In this document: one piece after another, positions 34,236 through 44,389 of the stretch
Position numbering within the stretch: the stretch's first letter is position 1
How the letters are laid out: each line of letters starts with the position of its first letter
Assembly (NCBI GenBank): GCA_030867875.1
Contig: JAOWCC010000026.1
Coordinates: 310,001-374,000, forward strand
Direction: 5' to 3'
Length of the DNA stretch: 64,000 bases
From: Actinernus sp. WN-2022
Taxonomy: Eukaryota > Cnidaria > Anthozoa > Actiniaria > Actinernidae
Position numbers and translations under genes: made by a program
The notes under the pieces: model-generated
Database searches by the model: none
What the model was told of the DNA's origin: nothing
Seen by the model: only the letters and a program-made list of their open reading frames with translations

Positions 34236-34559
34236 TTGATGTTGTAAGTGGAGAGTTCTAAAATAGGGGCTTTACCTCGGTGTAACAACCTCACAGACTG
34301 CGTCACAAAACTCCCTTTGTTATAAACTATGAATAATTTGGGACTTAGAATATTTCACGAGCACCCGAAGCGGCACTTATAAATTTTACAAGGAATTGGG
34401 GAGCCTCTACTTGAAAAAAAAATTCACAACGCTCAGCGTAGGAATCGAATCCAGGAAGCTAAGATTTATAGAACGACTGACACAATCCTACCACGAGTGA
34501 CGAGATTATTGGTGCATGCTTAACTTTCGTTAGAGCTGTTAAACGATAATCCTCTCACG

Positions 34560-34612
34560 AGCGAGGAAGGCTTTTACCGAAAGTGGTTCAGTCACCGATT
34601 TCGCTTCACCAA
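34560..34612. repeat. Single copy of the 32-bp TTTTACCGAAAGTGGTTCAG unit
   Basis: TTTTACCGAAAGTGGTTCAG and the following TCACCGATTTCGCTTC match the last units of the minisatellite at 40726-40960. A lone unit lies here left of the transposon and an array lies right of it. Confidence 0.6.
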
Positions 34613-35244
34613 ACATTGCAGGTCAAGATAGTCTACAAGTTGTTACTTGTACATGTAGTTCACTGCTTGCGACTAAAGTGACTTTTACAACGTTAAAACT
34701 GAAAATGCTGAAGTTTAGATTTCAAAAATGATATCTCGTTAACGATATATCGGCACAGCAATAATTATTGGTGTTTTCATTGTAGAAAAAGCGAAGCGTC
34801 AGGTCGGTGTCCTGGTGCGATCATCGAAAAACTTATTTGTTTTGATCGTGATTTGTACCGAGAAAGCCGCGAAGTGGCTAAGAGCATTTCTCTCCTTCCT
34901 ATTTCTTCTGATAACCTCACTGATAAACTGTACTGAAAAAAAAGGAACTGCTGTGAAAATATAACCTTAAACTTACGCCACAAACTAACAACCGCCGTTC
35001 GTTCATAATCTAGCGGCAAACTTTTAAAGCGGGCCCCGCCAGTAAGCAATAATCAACAAACGAACTTTAGCTTCCGTAGTTTAGCATTTACGAGAGATTC
35101 CTGCGTTGTTCAAGGTTCCGACCAAAAGCATTGCAAATGTTTGCGGATTCTGGAAAGGCATGTTTTCGAAATTAAAATATCGGAAAGATTGTGCAATTGC
35201 AATCAGTCACGCGTGAACCTGTCAGTCTGAGTTTTGACAGGTCC

Positions 35245-35677
35245 TATGTTTGATCGATCGAGGACCTGAGACTTGTTTGTTTCACATCTGACATCAGACC
35301 AATCGCTGCAGACCGGTCTCACAGCAATTATAAACCGCAATGCAAATCACAAATTGACGAAGTGATGAAGTAAAAAAGCTCATTGATTATTCAAAAATGT
35401 CACACTTCTGTTCGAGCAATTTGAGCAAAATGACGGATCCCACGTTAAATAAAAAGAATTCCAGAATATTCTATTTGGTAGACGTTTATCACTTGCCAGT
35501 ATTAAAAGTTGAGAAACTTTCCCGCATTATTTAACTCTGCATTCCGCAATAAAATCACATGTTCCGCGAAGTTCGCGACATTCTTTTTGTGTCAAAAACC
35601 AGACAATTAATAGTTTCCACGGCTGAAAGCGGCTGAAAGCACATGTAAGCACAGAAAAGCTCTAGAATCTGTTGAAT
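35245..35677. repeat. Left part of the repeat split by the ISL2EU insertion
   Basis: Homologous to 25938-26647 with internal deletions. It ends in the AT target copy at 35676-35677. The remainder continues at 40540. Confidence 0.8.
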
Positions 35678-35778
35678 AGACCCTATCAAGGTTATTTCCG
35701 CCATCTTGGCAGGGGCGCAAACATACTGGGGCGAGCGCGCGGCCAAGCGTGTTTTTCAATGGCGGATCAGTCGAGCAT
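35678..35778. repeat. Left terminal inverted repeat, 101 bp
   Basis: It starts AGACCCTATCAAGGTTATTT and is GC-rich in its inner half. It is identical to the complement of 40439-40539 except A versus G at base 3. Confidence 0.95.
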
Positions 35779-35923
35779 GAAACGTGCTTGTTCAAATATA
35801 GCGTAAAAAGTTATTTCAAAGGTTTTTTTAACACTGAATTTTAATTAATCAAGTTGAATAAGAGTTGTATAATCGGTTTCACTGTTTTTACCGAGTACGG
35901 GGCGAATTTCTTGACTTGAAACC

Positions 35924-38167
35924 ATGCCAAGGCAGGGCGAGGAGAAGTTTCAGTACGAAGACTTCGTGGGCTGGACGACAACTTCTCTCAAAGATTTCCT
36001 GGCTTTGAGAGGATTGAGCCAAAGCGGGAAAAAGGAAGAGTTAGTTGCAAGAGCTTTTGGGGCATATGAGCTTAATGCCCCCAAGAAATTCTCGCAAGAG
36101 GAAATTTATTCGAAGATTAAGGAAGAGTACCAATCTCGGCTAAGGAAACATGGCATCAAAACCGACCCCAACGCTATTTCAACACAATCATGGAAAGATA
36201 ACGTTCAAGAATGGCCAGAGGTCAACGATGGCGTTCTATTCAGCTATATCTTATTGGTAAAGGCTGTTGATGCGGATTATATAGGCAAATACAAGGACCA
36301 GAAAGCCTACTCATACTGGATGAGCGGTTTTGTTGACACTGTCTTGGTAACTAAATCTGATGGATTTACTTTTTTAAAGGGAAGTGTTTGCCCTTCTCAG
36401 CGAATAAGGAATGACCCACACCAAGTTTGGGTTTGCACTAAAGGCAAAGATTGCAGGATTGTTACATCATGGTGCACATGCACAGCAGGAACTGGTGAGG
36501 TGTGTAACCATGTCATAGCAGTCCTTTACAAAATAAACTATGCGTGTAAAAAGCACTATATTTCACCAGCATGCACATCTGTTCCTCAAGGTTGGAACAA
36601 AGGCACAAGGAAAGAGGTTGCCCCCTCAAAAATCAGGGATCTTACTTTTTCTAAACACAAAAAGTCAAAAAAAGAAAGTGACAGAGATCCTGTTGCAGAC
36701 CAGAACATTAGAAAGTTTTTTGATCCTCGAAAACGAGAAGATCGATTGTTGACGGATGAGAGAGTTTCTTCACTACTTAATGCAGTGAAACTCTCAGCCC
36801 CCTCTGCCTGTGTTCTAAACTCAATTGAACATGGACAAGATGATGGGTTGCCTTTCCCTTTCACAGAAAAGGCTTTAAACTTCATGACAAGGGAAGTCAA
36901 CAAGGGCAAGCCAGTTGAAGAAACTGGGCCTAGATTTCTGGAGGAAAGCCAGTTAACAGCTGATGAAGTCAAAAGAATAGAAGCAGAAACTAGAGGTCAA
37001 AGTAAAAATCCCCTTTGGAAAAAACATAGGGCAGGGCGAGTCACGGCTTCAAACTTTCATACTGTTAGCAACAAATCAGAGTCGCTTATAAAATCAAGGC
37101 AAAAAAAGAAGATAGCATATACTTCAGTGGTTTCAAGTTTAATAAATGAAGGTGAAGACATTTCTTATTTACCGCAGATAAAGTGGGGGATCGAACACGA
37201 AAGTTCTGCAGTTAAGGCATTTATATCTGATATTGCATCGCAACATGATAATGGTGTGGAGGGGTTCAAGGAGTGTGGGTTATATGTAAAGAGAGACTAC
37301 CCATACCTAGCAGGATCTCCAGATGGGATGTTTGTGTGCAAATGCTGCTCTCCTGCAACCATAGAAGTGAAATGTCCCTATGCTGTGAGGAATGAGAACT
37401 TACACCGGGAAGAAGTGTACAAGAAAGTTGACTTTCTAGAAAAATACAATGACACACCCAGACTTAAACCCACAAATAAATACTATACACAAGTACAAGC
37501 ACAGATGTGGGTTGCTGGAGTGGATCATTGTTTTTTCATTGTGTGGACTCAAGGCCACAAGCCTCTGTATGAAAGGATAGAATTTGATTCAGCGTTCTGC
37601 TCTTCTGTGGTCAACAGAATCACCCTTTTCTACAAGGCATATGTTCTACCCTGTTTGTTAGGATATAAAGACATATTCCATTGTCCCAAATGCAGCAAAG
37701 TAATTCTAGAGCAACCAGAGATTAACAAGGCAGAGGAAAACAGTGTGCAATGCGATAAATGTTCTACCTGGTGGCACCTCCCTTGTGCAGGCTTAACAGA
37801 GGACAGTGCTGAAGCTATTGAATCTTGGTTATGCCACAGCTGCCTTATTGATGATATAGATGCTGACAGTGAAAGAGATGATGATGAAGATGGTAGTTAT
37901 AGTGGTGACGATGATAATGGTGATGGTGATGATGATGATGATGACGGTGATGATGATGATGGTGATGATGCCAAAGAAGATGGTGATGACAAGGGCAGTG
38001 AGATAGGGGATGTTGATTTATGCAGTGTTTGCTTACTTGCCAGTATTCCAGTGGGCAAGGAACATATTTGTTCTGTTTGTCACAGAGCAGTCCATGCATG
38101 GTGTAGTAATCACGAGGAGATCACTAACTCTTTATATTTGAAGTGCAATAATTGTAACCAAGGTTAG
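35924..38167 (+). CDS. SAP/SWIM/YqaJ-nuclease/PHD-like transposon protein, 747 aa
   Basis: Intact frame from ATG in a good context (AAACCATGCC). Visible domains: SAP-like DNA-binding helix pair (about 18-47); SWIM zinc finger (C184-T-C186, then CNH near 194-197); YqaJ-type PD-(D/E)xK nuclease (about 365-545) with E426 in WGIEHE, D467 in SPDG, E481-x-K483 in EVKCP and glutamines at Y-T-Q-V-Q (523, 525); PHD-like Cys/His cluster (about 587-640, CPKC to CHSC); an Asp/Gly-rich acidic stretch (about 642-692) from a GAT/GGT repeat; and a final CxxC cluster (about 697-745). Such YqaJ proteins accompany the DDE transposase in ISL2EU elements; a role in DNA cutting is inferred from the fold. It converges with the transposase, with about 850 bp between stops. 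Confidence 0.92.
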   Translation: MPRQGEEKFQYEDFVGWTTTSLKDFLALRGLSQSGKKEELVARAFGAYELNAPKKFSQEEIYSKIKEEYQSRLRKHGIKTDPNAISTQSWKDNVQEWPEVNDGVLFSYILLVKAVDADYIGKYKDQKAYSYWMSGFVDTVLVTKSDGFTFLKGSVCPSQRIRNDPHQVWVCTKGKDCRIVTSWCTCTAGTGEVCNHVIAVLYKINYACKKHYISPACTSVPQGWNKGTRKEVAPSKIRDLTFSKHKKSKKESDRDPVADQNIRKFFDPRKREDRLLTDERVSSLLNAVKLSAPSACVLNSIEHGQDDGLPFPFTEKALNFMTREVNKGKPVEETGPRFLEESQLTADEVKRIEAETRGQSKNPLWKKHRAGRVTASNFHTVSNKSESLIKSRQKKKIAYTSVVSSLINEGEDISYLPQIKWGIEHESSAVKAFISDIASQHDNGVEGFKECGLYVKRDYPYLAGSPDGMFVCKCCSPATIEVKCPYAVRNENLHREEVYKKVDFLEKYNDTPRLKPTNKYYTQVQAQMWVAGVDHCFFIVWTQGHKPLYERIEFDSAFCSSVVNRITLFYKAYVLPCLLGYKDIFHCPKCSKVILEQPEINKAEENSVQCDKCSTWWHLPCAGLTEDSAEAIESWLCHSCLIDDIDADSERDDDEDGSYSGDDDNGDGDDDDDDGDDDDGDDAKEDGDDKGSEIGDVDLCSVCLLASIPVGKEHICSVCHRAVHAWCSNHEEITNSLYLKCNNCNQG
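37860..38000 (+). repeat. GAT/GGT trinucleotide-rich coding repeat
   Basis: Imperfect runs of GATGAT, GGTGAT and GACGAT encode an Asp/Gly-rich linker between the two C-terminal zinc-binding clusters. The repeats keep phase, so length changes of whole units would be tolerated. Confidence 0.85.
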
Positions 38168-39020
38168 AACTAAAGCAAAAATAGCTTCATTTTTAGAATG
38201 AAAGTTTATTTAGTATTATAATAGACAGGGGTGTTGCCAGGATTTTGTCTTGAGTGTTGAAGGGTGGGGGGGGGGGGGGGGGGGTAAACCTATTTTTAGA
38301 ATATTTGTAAAAAAATATACCAACAGGAATGGGGTCCAGTCCCCATAGCACCCCCCCCGGCTATGCCCCTAGTAACTTTGTTTAATTCCAGAAAATATTC
38401 ATGGCATTTCTAGAGGGGTTGGGTCATTGGTTACACCCTCTTGGAGAGCATGATTATTTCGTTGCAATCACACAGCATTATATAATTACCTTCTGATTTT
38501 ACTACAGTTTCTTCAGAAGTGAAGCATAACCAAGATTGCTACTTCTATAGTACTTTGTATGATTTGTTTTAGTTGCAATAAAACATGTTAGTAAAAATCT
38601 ATTACCATTCTATATTCAAATCTCACTTTCTGACTGGCTAATCTAATACAGCTGTAGTAGAGAAAAGCTGTCATTTCTTCAATAAATTTATAAAAAAAAA
38701 TGTTCTTGGTTTTTACAGTAGAAAGCTATCCAGTAGGTTTTTACTAAGATTTTTAATAAAACAATTAGACTACAAGTTCTCTCTTTGTATTGACTGATAA
38801 AATATGTCGACTTGGGCTTCATCCTTCCCAACTATCACAGGATAGAAAACTTGAAGTTGTAGTCTAATTGTTAATCATAATCAAAATTGTTTTGATCCAA
38901 AATATTAATAAACAGTGTTTAAACGTTAACAACTCCAGAGTCCATTTACATTGACAGATTTCAAACTGTTTTTTTCTTCATAATTACACCCAGATGGGCC
39001 AATGATATACTTTTCGGTCT
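38168..39020. other. Shared 3' intergenic region of the transposon
   Basis: Lies between the two convergent stop codons. It holds a run of about 20 G at 38265-38284, AATAAA signals (for example near 38578), and an inverted pair AACAATTAGACTACAAGTT (about 38760) / ACTTGAAGTTGTAGTCTAAT (about 38850) that could form a structured 3' UTR. No further gene is seen. Confidence 0.5.
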
Positions 39021-40427
39021 TCATTTTTCACATAGTGGTGGCAGAAGATTACACAATGAGCAGCAAACCCTTACAATGTCATCTACTGTAGGTAGTTGAG
39101 CTATGCAAAGTTCATGTTTCAAAATACGAAAAACTTTCAAACGCCCAATGGCCTGTTCCACATAGATTCTAACATTCGCAATAGCAGAGGTCTTTCTAAT
39201 ATCTGCAGGTAGCATTTGCATTGATGCAGCACAGCTTGGGGGAATGCAGAGTGAGGACATTGACATCATGAGATCTTCTTTTATTTTAAAGCCCCTGTCA
39301 GCCATAATTTGGTCATATGGCTCAATCAATTTCAAGAATCCACAGTCCCTCACTATAAACACATCCGATGCTCTCCCTCCATAGCTTGGTGACACATAGC
39401 TAAAAGCTCCACTGGGTGTAATAGCCACTAACACTTTACACGTATAATGATGCTTATACTCAGACCAGAGAGTTGCAGCAAGGTTTAATCCACTTGGAGT
39501 TTCCGTGAAACACTCAAAGCAATCAATTATGCAGCGGGTTTTAGGGTATAGCTTCTTAAAACACAGTGGCATAGATTTGAGTATTTGTTGGCGACTAGGC
39601 CAAATAATTAGGACTGACAGTTCTTTAGACATCAATTTTACCCAGGTGATGAATATGCTGCTGACTGTACCCAATGAGATCATGAACCTGAAGGCCAAAT
39701 CTTCATTAATAAGTCCCAACTTCAACTTCATCAAGGTCAAAAACATTTCTTGAGTTAAAGTTAGGCTGCGTTGTGGGCCAGGTCTACCTTTTTGCGTGTT
39801 TAAGTGAGGTCTATTCAGCGGCTGTTTAAGCATTTCTTTCTTTGTCTGTTTAGCACCCCTCCAGTACTGCATCTTGCAAGCTTTAACTGCTAAATACTCA
39901 AAAAGTCTCTCAAAAACTTCAGCGGAGGGAAGACCCGTGAAGTTTTTTACATCAGCGTCCCTTGACAAATCCTCAAAACGCAAATCAACTCTCATATGAA
40001 CGTTCCCATCGATATCCATTTCCTCTTCGTCAGAATCACTATCACTCGACTGGTCAGGGCTAGATTTATATTCTTCTAATTCTATGGCTAAACTTCTCCT
40101 CGTTTTCCTTTTTTTCGGAGACTTGGACCTCAGAAAGTCCGATAAGGTTAAATAAAGAGTTGGGTAGTCTGTTTTAGGATTCTGAGGCGTCCTCTTACCC
40201 AGAGGAAAGTGGTTTGAACACACAAACTTCCCTTGTGCTCCAGGTGGCGGATTGAAATCATCCTTTCGTCCCTTTATCACTTGTTTACGCCAGATTTCTG
40301 CAAGTTGTGGATTAGCAGGCCACTTATGAAGCTTCAAAGCATCTACATGGGACTTAATAGTAAACAAATCGGGATATCGTTGATCGTTATCACAGTAACC
40401 AACAGCACAGCGTGCATGATTTGGCAT
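39021..40427 (-). CDS. THAP-domain DDE transposase, 468 aa
   Basis: I start at ATG 40427 because MPNHARC is the canonical THAP beginning; an upstream in-frame ATG at 40550 lies outside the transposon. Domains: THAP zinc finger with C7, C12, C70 and H73; an acidic/basic linker (SSDSDSDEEE); helix-turn-helix around 221-270 (LTLTQEMFLTLMKLKLG); DDE_Tnp_4-type catalytic core with D302 (IIDCFE), D377 (MADRGF) and E424 (YVEQAIGRLK). No stops or frameshifts. It should recognise the TIRs and catalyse transposition in the nucleus. Fusion of a THAP finger to a PIF-like nuclease is known for ISL2EU. Its start lies only 12 bp inside the right TIR boundary, so promoter elements probably sit in the TIR. 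Confidence 0.92.
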   Translation of the reverse strand: MPNHARCAVGYCDNDQRYPDLFTIKSHVDALKLHKWPANPQLAEIWRKQVIKGRKDDFNPPPGAQGKFVCSNHFPLGKRTPQNPKTDYPTLYLTLSDFLRSKSPKKRKTRRSLAIELEEYKSSPDQSSDSDSDEEEMDIDGNVHMRVDLRFEDLSRDADVKNFTGLPSAEVFERLFEYLAVKACKMQYWRGAKQTKKEMLKQPLNRPHLNTQKGRPGPQRSLTLTQEMFLTLMKLKLGLINEDLAFRFMISLGTVSSIFITWVKLMSKELSVLIIWPSRQQILKSMPLCFKKLYPKTRCIIDCFECFTETPSGLNLAATLWSEYKHHYTCKVLVAITPSGAFSYVSPSYGGRASDVFIVRDCGFLKLIEPYDQIMADRGFKIKEDLMMSMSSLCIPPSCAASMQMLPADIRKTSAIANVRIYVEQAIGRLKVFRILKHELCIAQLPTVDDIVRVCCSLCNLLPPLCEK

Positions 40428-40438
40428 TTTAAGTTTCA

Positions 40439-40539
40439 ATGCTCGACTGATCCGCCATTGAAAAACACGCTTGGCCGCGCGCTCGCCCCAGTATGTTTGC
40501 GCCCCTGCCAAGATGGCGGAAATAACCTTGATAGGGCCT
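40439..40539. repeat. Right terminal inverted repeat, 101 bp
   Basis: Complement of the left TIR with a single mismatch at the third base. Outside it, AT (40540-40541) is the duplicated target. Confidence 0.95.
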
Positions 40540-40667
40540 ATTGAAAACATACAGCGTACGCAACGAATTTTGAAGAATCGTGAAGGGATTGAGGGATAGA
40601 TTAAAGTATGAAAGTACAGAAGTCTGTAAAGTTTAGGAGATGAATAAAAACGCCGAACTTTGATACA
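40540..40667. repeat. Right part of the repeat split by the ISL2EU insertion
   Basis: Aligns with 26646-26770, ending in AATAAAAACGCCGAACT. It supplies the right-hand half of the empty-site comparison. Confidence 0.85.
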
Positions 40668-40725
40668 ACTAAACTAGAATTGATCGCGTACGTAGCGCCA
40701 TATTTACATTACATGATGACTATCC

Positions 40726-40960
40726 GAATTCATTTTACCGAAGGTGGTAGAGTCACCGAATTCGTTTTACCGAAGGTGGTAGAGTCACCGAATTCGTTTT
40801 ACTGAAGGTGGTAGAGTCACCGATTTCGTTTTATTGAAAGTGGTTCGGTCACCGATTGCGTTTTACCGAAAGTGGTTCAGTCACCGATTGTGTTTTACCG
40901 AAAGTGGTTCAGTTACCGATTTCGCTTCGCCACATTTCGCCACATTCATTTTACCGAAAG
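40726..40960. repeat. 32-bp minisatellite, about seven units
   Basis: The unit is close to CGTTTTACCGAAGGTGGTAG followed by AGTCACCGAATT. The first three units carry GGTGGTAGAG, later units AAGTGGTTCAG, giving two sub-types in order. A single unit of the second type occurs at 34560-34612. A near-palindrome of CACATGTGG words follows at about 40967-41010. Confidence 0.85.
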
Positions 40961-41194
40961 TGGTAAACACATGTGGCACATGTGCCACATGCTACCACAT
41001 GTGGTTTGTACGGTGTGAAAAGCTTTTGACAGGGACTGTAAAACGGCCGTCAAGAAAACATCCATAAATAATCTCACTGTCATGTTTAAAGTTTGTTATT
41101 TAATACGTCACAACCCTTTTCACTTAAGTTTTTGAAATGGTGGTTTGCTCACGTAAAAAATTTTTGCTTTCTATTTTTTAACTGGATAGTGAAA

Positions 41195-41990
41195 TTCAAC
41201 ACTAAACAAAACAATTGTATTCGCAGTATCTTCTTTGCCAATAATAGAGAATCTGTCCTTCCCTACTATCAACTTCTCAATATTCTAAAACTTGAGAATA
41301 TTGTAAAGTTTAAAATTTGTACATTAACATATAAACTATATAATAACCGTACTAGTGTTCCCTCCTTATTCCACAATTTTCTATTACCTGTAATTAATGT
41401 CCATAGTTACATTGTATAACACTAGACATGCAGCTAGACACCACTTTTATCGACCAAAAATCAGAACTAATTCTGGTAAATTTACATTTAAGTATTCAGC
41501 TTCTGTTCTATGGGAAACCATACCTGGTAGTATGAAAGCATTAGCAACAACAAATAATTTAAAAAAGTATTATAAAGCTAATTTAATGGTGAATCAAATA
41601 TAAGATTTCTAGAACTCCCATTGAATTATAGAACTAACTTAAAACATAATCTTTTTATTGTTTTTGCCTTTGATTTTTATTTTTTTTGGTCTTTTTTGTC
41701 TTTCTCTCTCCCCCTTTTTTTCCCCCTTTCCAAGTTCATTTAGTTGACGACGTACGCATTATACAATGTATATACAATACTTATAACACAACATGCTCAG
41801 CTATTCAGTTTACTTACTCAAATGTAAACGGTGGCCAACTCGGAAGCTTAATGTTACTTTGGCAACTGTACACCCTCTCCAAGTATCTCTTTATTTATTC
41901 TGTATCTATATTATTAATTTGTTTTAAATCTATTTTGTCAAAAATGTAAAACCTACAAACAAGTGTGTAATAAAATTGAACTTGAACTTA
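41195..41990 (+). pseudogene. LINE 3' end, frameshifted
   Basis: The encoded pieces RSIFFANNRESVLPYYQLLN and ARHHFYRPKIRTNSGKFTFK correspond to the LINE tail at 24298-24687. A frameshift near 41400 divides them. The 3' UTR ends in a TTGAACTTGAACTT tail at about 41976-41988, the same terminal motif as the other copy. It is 5'-truncated. Confidence 0.7.
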
Positions 41991-44385
41991 ATATTTTTTC
42001 CAAAAAAATTCAAACCCTGTATGAGTTTTGGCCTGAATTTTTCATATCCTGTTACATAGTTGATTAAAAAATCTCATACTCCCTTGGATTTCCCCTTAAT
42101 TAACATAATGTATGAAGTATCATTCTCATCAAGTTGTCATTCTGTGGTTGGGTGTCCAATTGAGAGTGAGCTACTAAAGAAAACACACACCCTAGACCCA
42201 TCCTTGAAAATCCAAGATGGCAGACCTTGGACTTGCATGCATATCATTTTGCCAGAAAACCAAGCTTTCTCTATTACTTAATGGACGAATAAAAGCTGAA
42301 GAATTATTGAGTGATTTGAAGGTAGCAGGTTAAAATGGCCACAAGAAATGATAAGAAAAGTTGTAACCACATTCTGGGTAATATTTGAAGTTGGAATGAT
42401 TAGAATCTGAAGACGTTTGCTTCAAGTGCAAGCATTTAGAAACTTGAACAAAAGATTATTTTCCCTGAGTTTGGGATATGGCTTACATGTATTTGTGACT
42501 TTTTATGTTTGATGTAAGTCTTGCTGACACTTCATCAGTGGTTTCTGATACTTTCAATTTCTTATTCACTGTATTTCTACACTTATCCAAACTGTGAATT
42601 CATCTTTAAATATTATAATTGAGCTCCTACCGAAACTCTACTAGAGCATTAACATACATCGTACATGTACACTGCAGCAGTCATTCAAACCTGCAAATGC
42701 CCAGGTTACACACTAAATCTTCATTATAGTTTCTAAATCATGTAATTAACCAAACATTAAAATAAAAGCAGTACCGTTTCATCTGGCATTACCAAATTAT
42801 TATTTGCATATTGCAAATTGAATAGATAGAAGGAGTCTGATTTAGAAAATGTAAATACCCGTACATACAATCTCTGTGATTGAATGGACAGAAGTAAAGA
42901 GTGCACAATAATAACCTGGAATTTAGCCCTCATTTCAGAGAGCTTAGCCCTCATTTCAGAGAGCTTTTCCCATATCATAATTTGCACAGAAGATAACTTT
43001 ATTTGTCACATAACAGGGTTAGAAAACAAAATCACTTTGCAGTGCTGTACAAATTTTCTGAAGCTCTTCTAGTCATGGGCTAGCAAGGACCTAGTTTACT
43101 AGCCCAGAATGTGTGAGCACTAGCCAGACACATTTCATTTTGGAAGCAAGCTTATTAGAGTGAAAAAAAGTACTAAACAAAGAGTAAATATAACAGTGTC
43201 AGGCAGCTCACCTATTTCTCCATCAAGTTCACCTCAAGAGCAGCACTTTCCACGTTCCTAACCTGTAAACAATGGCCTGTGACATGTCATGTTCCAGGCA
43301 CTGCTGTAAGCCAGTGCCTCATGGCTTTGTCTATGTTAATATGCATTAGCTGAGGCCCCAGCAGGTGAGACTGTAAAGAATCTTGTCTTAATGCTGTTCT
43401 GTATTTGGTCTTGAGAACATCTTTGAAAAGCCTTGCTCACAGCTGGTTGTGCTTGATGATATAATCAGGTGGTATTCCAACAACTTTACAATGTTTAATT
43501 TATTTTATTAAGCTTCACCTGAAGGAAAACAAATACATCATATCAGAAATGATACCTCGAACAATAGTCTGCAAACAGCATCCTCCTCTTCATGAGAGAC
43601 TGGCGATTTTATTGTTTCTGTTTTTCTCCAAGAAGGGTGTGAGACTCAGAGCCTAAAACCATGTCTGTGATGTCACTTCTTAATTTTTGGTAATTAGCTT
43701 TTTTTTTTTACAAGATATCCATTGCAGAGGAAACTCCTCTAAAATTTGGAGTCCTGTCTCTCAAATGTGAACAGCTTAAAGTTTTAATTAACTTGATTTG
43801 TGAGAAAGATTTGTTTGTGAGCCTTCCAACAGGCTCAGCAAAGTCAATGAAATTTCAACTTGTGCCCTTGTCAAATCTAAATTCGAACAGGTTTAGACTT
43901 GGAAGAAAATTGCATTAGTCTTTGAAGCGCTAACATAATCATGGTTTTAAGGTGAATATTTGATCAGGGATTTTAATATCTGAATAGGGATTTTAGCCAA
44001 TTGAGTTCCATTGTTAAAGACAGAACTTGTCAAAAGCAAAATAAATAAATATACATGTACGTAATTTATTGTTAAGATCGGTATGAACCACTATATTATT
44101 GGGAGAGGATGAGAAACAGTAGAACTAAAACGTTTTTTTTATTGTTACTTCCCTACATTGTATATACTCTTGTGTAAAAACATTTTCCCGACCTGCAAAC
44201 AACAATGTTAATCACGACTTACTGAGTATTACTCTGCATTTTTTGGGCAATAAAGTGAATAGATGTCAACTAAAGGATTTCTGTGCAGAGGACATACGAA
44301 AAGTTTAAACTAAATGCATTCTGCAGGAGTAAAGAAATGATCAAGATATTTGCAAACAAACTCTTGTACATCACTATTTCTAAGT
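41991..44385. other. No gene seen; a short tandem duplication
   Basis: Non-coding, AT-rich. AGCCCTCATTTCAGAGAGCTT is tandemly duplicated near 42923-42968. Sequence with GGGCTAG/CTAGCCC words at about 43070-43130 resembles 46340-46440 in reverse and may mark a dispersed repeat. A GCAAACAGCATCCTCC relative of the 13503 repeat lies near 43570. Confidence 0.4.
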
Positions 44386-44389
44386 ACTT

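Larger units (their letters stand above)
35678..40539. mobile_element. Complete ISL2EU-type DNA transposon, 4862 bp
   Basis: TIRs of 101 bp (35678-35778 and 40439-40539) differ only at base 3. AT dinucleotides flank the element at 35676-35677 and 40540-40541, and the paralogous repeat at 26646-26647 has a single AT. Inside are two intact convergent genes, a SAP/SWIM/YqaJ/PHD-like protein and a THAP-DDE transposase. This matches the PIF-related ISL2EU group as I know it (2-bp AT duplication, YqaJ plus THAP-DDE proteins). Near-identical TIRs and undamaged frames suggest recent mobility. Confidence 0.9.

Noticed and set aside
40428..40550. Upstream ATG at 40550 as the transposase start
   Set aside because: It lies outside the transposon's right end and would translate the TIR. 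The internal ATG at 40427 gives the canonical THAP N-terminus.
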